A DNA stretch of 49,159 nucleotides from Clostridia bacterium (GTDB taxonomy: Bacteria > Bacillota > Clostridia > Oscillospirales > CAG-272), in assembly GCA_017531765.1 (NCBI GenBank), contig JAFXKJ010000028.1, positions 1-49,159 of the forward strand, read 5' to 3'. The notes under the pieces were generated by a model. That model was not told the DNA's origin. It did not search any database and worked only from the letters and a program-made list of their open reading frames with translations. Positions 17,083-24,600 of this stretch are shown here, piece by piece (positions within the stretch are counted from its first letter, which is position 1; every line of letters starts with the position of its first letter). The position numbers and the translations under genes are program-made.

Positions 17083-18489
17083 TTACTTACAGAAAGCGGC
17101 AAACGCTTCGTATGCCTCGTAAAGGTCAGCCTTTGATATGATCTCAAAAGGAGCGTGCATTGAAATCACGGGAACACCGATATCAATAGTGTCGATATTG
17201 TGCTCGGAGATATACATAGCAACTGTTCCGCCGCCGCCCTGGTCTACTTTACCAAGCTCAGCCATCTGCCACACGACCTTGGCGTCGTCGAAGATCTTGC
17301 GAACGAGACCGACGTACTCAGCGGATGTGTCGTTGGTGTTGCCCTTTCCGCCTGAGCCTGTATACTTTGCGAGAGCTACGCCGCAGTGAAGTATCGCGGA
17401 GTTTCTCTTTTCGTAAACCTCGGGATAGTTGGGGTCGAATGCTGCCGCAACGTCAGCGGAAAGGCAGAGAGAATTACTTCTTACGACCGATTCGTTAGCG
17501 TCGAAGGAAGCGGCAAGATTTGCGGTGATATCCATGAGAAGGGTACATCTCATACCTGTAACGCCGCAGCTGCCCGTCTCTTCCTTGTCCGCGAGAGCGA
17601 CGATGTTTGTGTGAACTGTGTCACCCGCCTCAAGAATAGCTCTGAGTGAGGTGTATGCACAGCAACGGTCGTCGTGACCGTAACCGCCGATGAGCCATCT
17701 GTCAAGACCAACGTCAACGGATTTTCCTGCGGGAACGGCTGTGAGCTCTGCACTGAGGAAATCGGTTTCGACGATGCCGTACTTTTCGTTGAGAATGGAC
17801 ATTACGTTGAGTCTTACTCCGTCGTATGCAACTTCGCCGTCCTCGTCGATGTAGGGAGAAGAGCAGATCATGATGTTAAGTCCTTCACCGGTAAACGCCT
17901 GGGCAAGGGTCTTCTGATACTGATCCTTTGCAAGATGGGGGAGAAGGTCGGAGATGCAAAGAACGGGGTCACCCGCATCCTCACCGACGGTAACCTTGAC
18001 TGTTGTGCCGTCGGATTTTGTAACTACGCCGTGAAGCGCAAGAGGAATAGTTGCCCACTGATACTTTCTGATTCCGCCGTAGTAGTGGGTCTTGAAGTAT
18101 CCTACACCGTCGTTTTCAAAGAGAGGGTTGGGCTTAAGGTCGATTCTCGGAGAGTCGATGTGGGAAGCCATGATCCTCACGCCGTATTCGATGGGCTCGC
18201 TTCCCACGGAGATCGCAAAAAGGCTCTTGCCGCGGTTGTTAAGGTAAAGCTTGTCTCCTGCGTTTACCTTATCGCCCAGTGTATACTTCTTAAAGCCTGC
18301 CGCTTCAAGGATCTTCACGGTTTCGTCAACCGCTTCTCTTTCTGTCTTGGAAGCGTCAAGCCACGCCTTGTAATCTTCTGCAAATGCCATCATTGCAGAT
18401 CTTTCTTCGGCAGTTTTTGCTTCAAATACGTTTGTCTTTTTATAGAACAGTTCCTTTGCAAGCAGTTTTGATTTCTTTTCTTCGCTCAT
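17083..18489 (-). CDS. M18 family aminopeptidase
   Basis: A 468-residue zinc aminopeptidase of family M18, a cytosolic enzyme removing N-terminal residues from peptides. Metal and catalytic motifs seen: ASHIDSPRIDLKP (His ligand, near 105), GGYGHDDR (bridging Asp, near 250), ADKEETGS (catalytic and ligand Glu, near 282), SADVAAAFDP (Asp, near 325) and the C-terminal VISMHAPFE His. The start is ATG at 18489 with a perfect AGGAGG at 18495-18500; the frame is open further upstream but would overrun the preceding gene. It lies 40 nt after the lytic transglycosylase gene. Confidence 0.93.
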   Translation of the reverse strand: MSEEKKSKLLAKELFYKKTNVFEAKTAEERSAMMAFAEDYKAWLDASKTEREAVDETVKILEAAGFKKYTLGDKVNAGDKLYLNNRGKSLFAISVGSEPIEYGVRIMASHIDSPRIDLKPNPLFENDGVGYFKTHYYGGIRKYQWATIPLALHGVVTKSDGTTVKVTVGEDAGDPVLCISDLLPHLAKDQYQKTLAQAFTGEGLNIMICSSPYIDEDGEVAYDGVRLNVMSILNEKYGIVETDFLSAELTAVPAGKSVDVGLDRWLIGGYGHDDRCCAYTSLRAILEAGDTVHTNIVALADKEETGSCGVTGMRCTLLMDITANLAASFDANESVVRSNSLCLSADVAAAFDPNYPEVYEKRNSAILHCGVALAKYTGSGGKGNTNDTSAEYVGLVRKIFDDAKVVWQMAELGKVDQGGGGTVAMYISEHNIDTIDIGVPVISMHAPFEIISKADLYEAYEAFAAFCK

Positions 18490-18529
18490 ATGTGCCTCCT
18501 TAATATGTTCATAACGCAATTTTTGTATT

Positions 18530-19108
18530 TTATTCACCGTAATACATTTCTTCGTATTTTTCGGCTATGGAGAACAGATCTTCTCCCTTATCTGCAATTT
18601 CGCTGTCGGGAACTTTGATGAAATTTCCTTCTTCATCGAAATTGTCCTTATCACTCAGCCAAAGCTCATATTTGTCTCCCGAAACGTATGCCGCGGTAAC
18701 AAAGCTCCATTTTTCAAATCTGTTGTAAAGGAGCGAGAGCTTCATAGCTCCGTATTTTATATTGGTTTCGGGACCGTAGAGAGCATCTTTTGAAAGGCTC
18801 TCGCCGGTTATGCGAAGCATACTTTCAAATTCCTTGACGGTTATCCCCATAAGTCCGATCTTTCCGTTTTCGCCCTCGCGACCCTTGTCAAAATTACTTT
18901 CGTTTTTGATCACGGCGTAAATGATATACTCGGGGACGGCGTATTCTTCGGCATACTTTGAGACATAATCCTTGTAGTTATCGGGTCTCGGATATTTTTT
19001 TAAGTCGATCCTGTTACACACAGCACTGATGATCAGTCCGATGATGACGGATAATATCAGGATCGAAATTATGACAACGCTTCGTATAAGCGGTGTTTTC
19101 AGCTTCAT
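18530..19108 (-). CDS. Membrane-anchored lytic transglycosylase (SLT domain)
   Basis: 192 residues: an N-terminal signal-anchor (about 5-30, SVVIISILILSVIIGLI) and an extracellular goose-lysozyme/SLT-like domain. The catalytic Glu is in VIKNESNFD, followed by GKIGLMGIT and YGPETNIKYGAMKLSLLY, the classic SLT order. It should cleave peptidoglycan glycan strands to anhydromuropeptides. ATG at 19108 is chosen (AAAGGT upstream); a TTG at 19117 would overlap coaE. It is 2 nt after the coaE stop, the same coaE-SLT pairing seen in many Clostridia. Confidence 0.88.
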   Translation of the reverse strand: MKLKTPLIRSVVIISILILSVIIGLIISAVCNRIDLKKYPRPDNYKDYVSKYAEEYAVPEYIIYAVIKNESNFDKGREGENGKIGLMGITVKEFESMLRITGESLSKDALYGPETNIKYGAMKLSLLYNRFEKWSFVTAAYVSGDKYELWLSDKDNFDEEGNFIKVPDSEIADKGEDLFSIAEKYEEMYYGE

Positions 19109-19110
19109 TA

Positions 19111-19758
19111 TTAGCAACCTTTCACTTGGGACATTATTTTTCCCGAAATTTCACGGACACGCAGTCGAAGTGTCTCTTCGTCCGTATCGGTATCGATTAC
19201 AAAATCGGCGCGGCTTCTCAATTCGCTGTCGCTGAGCTGTACCTTAAGACGTCTTGCGGCTGCGTCAACGTCAATTACGTCACGTCTTGTTATGCGACCT
19301 ATGAGAACGTCATCCGGAGCTGTAGCCGCAACTATATAATCGCACTTTTCGTGATACCCGCTTTCAAAAAGCAGGGGAGCATCAACGATCACAGCCCAAA
19401 AGCCGCACTCTCCGAGCTCAGAGATCCTTCTGTCGGTTTCTCTCAGTATGTGACGGTGTGTGATACCGTTCAGCTTTTTCAACCTGTCTTTTCCGTCCTC
19501 CGAAAAGACGATGTCCGCAAGAGCACGTCTGTTAAGAGACATATCTTCGCATAGTATGACAGTACCGAACTCGCCTGTCAGCTCCGCCATACACTCCGAC
19601 AGCTCACCGCATACGGGTGCGGCGGTCATTTCACGGTATACAGCATCGGTATCCACTGACGGTATTCCCTCTGCGGAAAAAAGTTTGGAAACAAAGCTTT
19701 TACCCGATCCGCTTCTTCCGCAAAGACCGATAATTACGGGATTTTTGGCATGACTCAT
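19111..19758 (-). CDS. coaE: Dephospho-CoA kinase
   Basis: Last step of CoA synthesis, phosphorylating the 3'-OH of dephospho-CoA with ATP. 215 residues with the P-loop GLCGRSGSGKS (residues 9-19), the substrate-site VDTDAVYRE (near 34) and the lid-region VDAPLLFESGYH (near 115). The start is ATG at 19758 behind AAAGGTG; the frame is open 29 codons further but those codons cover the promoter and have no ribosome binding site. First gene of the minus-strand run. Confidence 0.94.
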   Translation of the reverse strand: MSHAKNPVIIGLCGRSGSGKSFVSKLFSAEGIPSVDTDAVYREMTAAPVCGELSECMAELTGEFGTVILCEDMSLNRRALADIVFSEDGKDRLKKLNGITHRHILRETDRRISELGECGFWAVIVDAPLLFESGYHEKCDYIVAATAPDDVLIGRITRRDVIDVDAAARRLKVQLSDSELRSRADFVIDTDTDEETLRLRVREISGKIMSQVKGC

Positions 19759-19801
19759 AAAAAAGCACCTTTCGCGGGAGATCAATATGACATACACATA
19801 T

Positions 19802-19830
19802 ATTCTACCATATATTCGAGGATTTTGCAA
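19802..19830 (-). promoter_or_regulatory. Sigma-A promoter for coaE
   Basis: Minus strand: TTGCAA (19830-19825), 17-bp spacer, TAGAAT (19807-19802) with an extended TGG, about 45 bp before the coaE start. Confidence 0.65.
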
Positions 19831-19986
19831 CACATTTTTATTCAAGGAAGAAAAGTTAATGTGAATTGAATGCTGATGTGAATTCTGACGGTTGACTCAG
19901 ACACCGAATTCAGCGGCAGAATTTGCAGTGTCAGCCTGCAATGTGCTGATAAATGGTATCTGAAAAGGTAAATTTATAAAATATTG

Positions 19987-20015
19987 TTGAAATTTTACAC
20001 GGGATATTGTATAAT
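19987..20015 (+). promoter_or_regulatory. Sigma-A promoter for the surface-polymer genes
   Basis: TTGAAA (19987-19992), 17-bp spacer, TATAAT (20010-20015), about 40 bp upstream of the O-antigen ligase-like gene. Confidence 0.7.
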
Positions 20016-20055
20016 GATATAGTAATGTTATTCTAAGAAGGAGTGTGCATATATT

Positions 20056-22068
20056 TTGAAAAATGCTTCAAATAAAAGCATCCCGAAAAGAATCTTCGGA
20101 CGCTTCGCTGAAGCCGTGAAAAACAGCCGCATTGTATCCGCCCTTGACAGACTGTGCCTGAAGGTATATGATCTTCTCTGTAACGGAATGTTTGCCCGTT
20201 TGATTTGCGGCAGTGAGGACTCAGCGGACGACGGCAGTGCGGTGACCCCCAAAAAAGACGGATTTATCTCCCGCCTGACAGGCCGCATCTCACGCGGCAT
20301 CGAATCATCAGGTATCGTTTCTTTTGTAAACCGTACCGCAAATGCTGTTTTCGGTCTGAGACTTCGTGTTGTCGGGACGTTCCTTATGACGTTTGCGGTG
20401 ATGTGTATTCTTTCAGGTGCCGTCCGATACGTTTTTCTCGATACCACGGCGGCGCTGTTTGATGCCCTCGGTAACGGAGCTACAGCCCTGACCGTAGCAC
20501 TACTTTCCGTTCCGATGCTGGTGTCAAAAGGTACGCTGTCAGAGGTCTTGCGCAAGTCAGCGCTTTGTACCGGGATCGTAAGGATTCTCGGATTCAGTGA
20601 GGACAAGCTGTGGTCGGATGAAATCAGAGGTAAGCACTGGACAGCGTTCCTGCTCGGTTGCCTTGTGGGTATATCGTCAGTATTTGTGGATCCTCTTCTC
20701 ATTTTTGCCGCCATTGCGGGTGTGATCTTGATGTATCTGGTTCTTTCGTTCCCCGAATTCGGCGTTATGGGACTTGCGCTCCTTATGCCCTTCGTTCCCA
20801 CCATGGTGCTTGCGGGACTCACAATCTTCGTAGATATTGCTTTCTTCATAAAACTGATAAGAGGAAAGAGAGTTCTGAATTTCCGCAAAATTGATTTTAT
20901 CGTTCTCATTTTTGCTTTCCTGGTATTTTGTGCAGGATTCGTTTCACATTCTACGGGCTCCATCGCCCCCGCGCTTTTATTCCTTTGCCTGCTTTCCATT
21001 TATTTTGTTGTATCCTGCTGTATCAGGTCTGAAAAATGGATCGGAAAGATAGTTGCATCTCTCATGCTTTCAGCCGCCGTTGTTGCGCTTTACGGTATTG
21101 TACAGTATGCATTCGGTACATTCGGTGTCAATGCTTGGCTTGACTCTGACCTTTTCGAGGGAATTGCGGGACGCGCCGCATCGACCCTTGAAAACCCCAA
21201 TATGCTTGGTGAATATCTCATACTGATCATTCCCATTGCTTTTGCTGCATTCCTTAACGGTAGCCGCAATGCTGCGATCACGTCGAGAAAGCTGTCGTTT
21301 CTTTGCTTCGCCTCCATGGCAATGTGTCTTGTCTTAACATGGAGCCGCGGCGCGTGGCTGGGATTTATGTTCTCGGCGGTGATCTTCCTCCTTATCTGGA
21401 GTAAGAGGTCCATGTGGCTTTTCGCTCTGGGAATCATCTCACTGCCGGTACTTCCGTTCGTTCTCCCCGATTCAATTATAAACCGTTTTGCCAGTATCGG
21501 AAACATGGCAGACTCCTCCACGTCGTACAGAGTAAGTATATGGCGTGCCGCAACACATATGATCGAGGACAACTTCTTCTCGGGAATCGGAATCGGTGAG
21601 GCAGCCTGGTTTGAGTTGTATCCGGATTATGCACTTGCCGGAATTGAGGCGGCGCCTCACTCACACAATCTGTTCTTCCAGATTGCCCTTGAGCAGGGAA
21701 TATTCGGACTTGTTGTGTTTTTTATCATCCTGTTCCTCCTTCTCAGAATAAGCTTCAGGCTCTTCAAGAGACTTGGAAATTCTGCGAGTACCGTTCCGTT
21801 GAAGGATTCCGCAGCAATGCGTCTCACGGTTGCCGCGCCTATTTGCGGTCTTGCCGCAGTGCTTCTTCAGGGGCTTACGGATTATTCATGGTACAATTAC
21901 AGAGTATATTTTATATTCTGGCTGGTACTTGCATTGATCCCCGCATACGTTAAGCACTATAACAAAAAACTTGATTCCCACGGAAGCTGTTTTGATAAGG
22001 ACTGTATGCCCGATGAAGCAAGCGTAGACATTGCTTTGACAGATAAAACACAAAATTCCGTGAAATAA
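20056..22068 (+). CDS. O-antigen ligase/polymerase-like membrane protein (Wzy/WaaL type)
   Basis: 670 residues. A basic, mostly soluble first 100 residues precede about 11-12 membrane spans. The PF04932-type core is visible: NPNMLGEYLILIIPIAFA (near 380), LTWSRGAWLGFMFS (near 430), and a large outer loop with IGIGEAAW and AAPHSHNLFFQIALEQGIFG (near 510-550). Such proteins polymerise or transfer lipid-linked glycans on the outer face; in a Gram-positive the product would be a wall or capsular polymer. The start is TTG at 20056 with AAGGAG at 20038-20043, 12 nt away. The following TagO-type gene supports a wall-glycan role. Confidence 0.82.
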   Translation: MKNASNKSIPKRIFGRFAEAVKNSRIVSALDRLCLKVYDLLCNGMFARLICGSEDSADDGSAVTPKKDGFISRLTGRISRGIESSGIVSFVNRTANAVFGLRLRVVGTFLMTFAVMCILSGAVRYVFLDTTAALFDALGNGATALTVALLSVPMLVSKGTLSEVLRKSALCTGIVRILGFSEDKLWSDEIRGKHWTAFLLGCLVGISSVFVDPLLIFAAIAGVILMYLVLSFPEFGVMGLALLMPFVPTMVLAGLTIFVDIAFFIKLIRGKRVLNFRKIDFIVLIFAFLVFCAGFVSHSTGSIAPALLFLCLLSIYFVVSCCIRSEKWIGKIVASLMLSAAVVALYGIVQYAFGTFGVNAWLDSDLFEGIAGRAASTLENPNMLGEYLILIIPIAFAAFLNGSRNAAITSRKLSFLCFASMAMCLVLTWSRGAWLGFMFSAVIFLLIWSKRSMWLFALGIISLPVLPFVLPDSIINRFASIGNMADSSTSYRVSIWRAATHMIEDNFFSGIGIGEAAWFELYPDYALAGIEAAPHSHNLFFQIALEQGIFGLVVFFIILFLLLRISFRLFKRLGNSASTVPLKDSAAMRLTVAAPICGLAAVLLQGLTDYSWYNYRVYFIFWLVLALIPAYVKHYNKKLDSHGSCFDKDCMPDEASVDIALTDKTQNSVK

Positions 22069-22099
22069 ACTGAGATCAGATTTCGGAAAGGAAAAAATA

Positions 22100-22600
22100 A
22101 TGACTGCAAAAAAATTCAGATTCAATATAATCGATGCGATAATTTTACTTGTACTTATCGCAGCAATCGGCGTTCTGGCATATATTTTTGTGATCAGCGA
22201 CGATTCGGAGGTTGAAGGTGAGCCTCACACGGTTGAGTATACGATCATCGTAACGTCCGTAAACGGCAAATTCAAGGATTCCATCACTGAAGGCTCACGA
22301 GTTTCTCTTGAGTCCAACAGAAAGCTTGATCTGGGTAAAGTTGTTAAATACGAATACGGCGGAAGCGTCAAGACAGAGTTTAATAAAAAGCCCGGTGAGG
22401 AAGCCGCTGAAGTTTACTCAGTAATTGAAGACGAGCTTATCGACATGGTAATTACGTTCCGTGCAGATACAAAGAAAACTGAATGGGGTTACTGTATCGA
22501 TGACGAAGCATACATTAACGTAAACAATTCTTTTGAATTTGTTGTGGGTGACTTCCGTTGCGTTGGTGTTTGCAGTGGTGTAAATGTTCTTGATGAATAA
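22100..22600 (+). CDS. DUF4330-like membrane-anchored protein, copy 1
   Basis: 166 residues: a short basic start, one membrane span (IIDAIILLVLIAAIGVLAYI, about 10-30), then an extracellular beta-rich domain (VEYTIIVTSVNGKFKDSITE and following). The architecture and the FNIIDAIIL start fit DUF4330, function unknown. GGAAAGGAA precedes the ATG. It sits between the O-antigen ligase-like gene and the GlcNAc-1-P transferase gene, and a second protein of the same design follows that transferase, so both are probably accessory to surface-polymer export or modification. Confidence 0.68.
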   Translation: MTAKKFRFNIIDAIILLVLIAAIGVLAYIFVISDDSEVEGEPHTVEYTIIVTSVNGKFKDSITEGSRVSLESNRKLDLGKVVKYEYGGSVKTEFNKKPGEEAAEVYSVIEDELIDMVITFRADTKKTEWGYCIDDEAYINVNNSFEFVVGDFRCVGVCSGVNVLDE

Positions 22601-22618
22601 AGATCGGTGGTGTAAATC

Positions 22619-23737
22619 ATGGTTATACTTATTGCTGCACTGGTGTGCTCAATACTTCTTGCGTATTCGTTTACTCCCATAGTAAGGGTCCTTGCCTTCA
22701 AGGTAGGTGCAATCGATGTTCCGAAGGATGACAGAAGAATGCACAAAAAGCCCGTTCCGCGAATCGGCGGTCTTGCGATTTTTCTCGGATTCTTTATTAC
22801 CTGCCTCTTTTTCTGCGAAATAAACGTGAAGCTTCTGACTCTTCTCGGCGGTGCACTTCTTATTGTGATTCTCGGTATTATTGACGACATCAAAAACATT
22901 AATGCATTCGTGAAGCTTTTCTTCCAGCTTGCAATTGCGGCTCTACCCGTTGTTGTGGGCGGTATTAGGATCAATTACATCCATTTTAACGGAGTAAACC
23001 ACGATCTTAATGCATTGGCTATACCTGTTACTCTCCTTTGGATGGCAACACTGATGAACGCGATAAATCTTATCGACGGTCTTGACGGTCTGTCTTGCGG
23101 AGTATCAACCATTTCCTCCGTATCGATTTTTGCGGTAATTCTTATTCAGGGAGGAAAGATATCTCCAGAGGCTCTCATCACTCTGATCCTTATCGGCTCA
23201 TGTGTGGGATTCCTCCCCTTCAACAGAAACCCCGCGCGTATATTTATGGGAGACACAGGTTCGCTGTTCCTTGGTTATACCCTCTCGCTTATCTCAATTG
23301 ACGGTCTGTTCAAAACCCACGCGCTGATTTCCGTGTTCGTTCCTCTTATAATTTTTGCACTTCCTCTCGGAGACACACTGTTTGCGATTATCCGACGCGT
23401 TCTTTCGGGTAAGAGTCCCTTCGCCCCCGACAGAGGACATCTGCATCACAGATTTATCGACATGGGCTTCACTCAGAAGGAAACCGTAAAGATACTCTAC
23501 GCGATCTGCGGTATTCTCGGACTTGTTGCGGTATTTATGTGCGACAAGATGTTTGACAGTTATTCAGTCCTTAAATCGGTTATGATCGGTATTGTGGCAA
23601 TCGTGATCTTCTTTATCTACATCGGAATTTTGAAAAATCCCAAATACAGAGCCAATACCGGACTTGTTGACGAGGCGGCGGTGGCTTCAAAGGAAGCTGA
23701 AAAACTGGCTGAAAAACATGAAACCGAGAAAAAATAA
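22619..23737 (+). CDS. tagO: Undecaprenyl-phosphate GlcNAc-1-phosphate transferase (TagO/WecA-type)
   Basis: Polytopic membrane enzyme (372 residues, about 10-11 spans) that moves a sugar-1-phosphate, usually GlcNAc, from UDP-sugar to undecaprenyl phosphate, starting wall teichoic acid or other lipid-linked glycans. Motifs in order: PKDDRRMHKKPVPRIGGLAI (33-52), IDDIKN with catalytic Asp residues near 90, NLIDGLDGLSCGV (near 145), NPARIFMGDTGSLFLGY (near 205), and the cytosolic GHLHHRFIDMGF His motif (near 275). The C-terminal tail is charged. It is flanked by two DUF4330-like genes. Confidence 0.93.
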   Translation: MVILIAALVCSILLAYSFTPIVRVLAFKVGAIDVPKDDRRMHKKPVPRIGGLAIFLGFFITCLFFCEINVKLLTLLGGALLIVILGIIDDIKNINAFVKLFFQLAIAALPVVVGGIRINYIHFNGVNHDLNALAIPVTLLWMATLMNAINLIDGLDGLSCGVSTISSVSIFAVILIQGGKISPEALITLILIGSCVGFLPFNRNPARIFMGDTGSLFLGYTLSLISIDGLFKTHALISVFVPLIIFALPLGDTLFAIIRRVLSGKSPFAPDRGHLHHRFIDMGFTQKETVKILYAICGILGLVAVFMCDKMFDSYSVLKSVMIGIVAIVIFFIYIGILKNPKYRANTGLVDEAAVASKEAEKLAEKHETEKK

Positions 23738-23762
23738 TTACAGAGAAAGGTAACAGTTCATA

Positions 23763-24320
23763 ATGAATAACGCGAAAGAAAAAAAGAAACTTAACAAAGT
23801 TGACATAGTGATCATTATTCTCCTTATGCTTTGCCTTGCGGGTGTTGCCCTTCGTGTGTTTGTCACTCTTTCAGAGCCCGACGAGTATACAAATCCCGAT
23901 GAAGAAGTGAAGGAGTACGTTATTTCCTATATTTCAAGAGATCATTTTTCCACCACTAAGGGTTACCTTGAGGAGGGAACAGAGTTCCGTTTCTACGAAA
24001 CAAATGAGCACTTCGGTGTTACCCTTGGAGCTGCCATACCGACAAATGCCACAAAATGGTATTTCAATGAGCTTGGTGAATATGTATCGGTTACAAACGA
24101 CGCTGAAAACAAGCTTAGCGACAATCCCTTTGCCCAGTATATCGCCGCGAAGTATGATATTGAAGGTGAAATGACTGTCAAAGGAAAATACTCAAAGGAA
24201 AACGTATTTATTATCGAGGGCTCAGAGAAGGAGAACATTACGCTGAACAAGCCTATTCTTCTCAGAAGTGATAAAATGATAATCAGCATAGTAATTACTG
24301 ATATTAAACCCGTTGAATAA
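23763..24320 (+). CDS. DUF4330-like membrane-anchored protein, copy 2
   Basis: 185 residues with the same plan as the gene at 22100: a lysine-rich start (KEKKKLNKVDIVIIILLM), one membrane span (about 13-33), then an extracellular domain of about 145 residues beginning EYVISYISRDHFSTTKGYLE. Sequence identity with copy 1 is low by eye, but the N-terminal DIVI-type anchor and the opening beta strand match in position, so an old duplication is likely. Function unknown. It is the last gene before a strong stem-loop at 24325-24367. Confidence 0.6.
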   Translation: MNNAKEKKKLNKVDIVIIILLMLCLAGVALRVFVTLSEPDEYTNPDEEVKEYVISYISRDHFSTTKGYLEEGTEFRFYETNEHFGVTLGAAIPTNATKWYFNELGEYVSVTNDAENKLSDNPFAQYIAAKYDIEGEMTVKGKYSKENVFIIEGSEKENITLNKPILLRSDKMIISIVITDIKPVE

Positions 24321-24324
24321 AAAG

Positions 24325-24367
24325 ATGTCGGCTCCATATTACGTATTCACGTATGTGGAGCCGACAT
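24325..24367 (+). terminator. Stem-loop terminator of the TagO/DUF4330 unit
   Basis: 12-bp perfect stem ATGTCGGCTCCA (24325-24336) with 24356-24367, and a second inner TACGT/ACGTA pairing. Only a weak T-rich tail follows. Confidence 0.65.
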
Positions 24368-24488
24368 TCCGTGTAAACTATTTAATATCTTTAATATTTT
24401 CACCTATTTGTAAATCCGAAAATATGTTATAAAACGAGTGATTTTCTATGGCTTGTTTGTATTATTTCGATGAATTTTCATATTTCAT

Positions 24489-24517
24489 TTGACAAATACA
24501 CGAAAGTATGGTATATT
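24489..24517 (+). promoter_or_regulatory. Strong sigma-A promoter for the LtaS-like gene
   Basis: Consensus TTGACA (24489-24494), 17-bp spacer, TATATT (24512-24517) with an extended TGG before it. It gives a leader of about 75 nt before the ATG at 24601. Confidence 0.8.
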
Positions 24518-24600
24518 AATATGTGTATCATTTAGTTTGGTATGTGTTTGTTGAAAGAATAATCAATCGTCATCTGTGTGATATATAAAGGTAGAAAACT

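Noticed and set aside
20028-20999. 323-codon open frame on the minus strand
   Set aside because: Antisense to the O-antigen ligase-like gene; composition is rich in Ser/Arg/Thr with no membrane or domain pattern of its own.
23095-23301. Second frame inside tagO as an overlapping gene
   Set aside because: Short, no start signals, and fully explained as an alternative frame of a strongly conserved gene.
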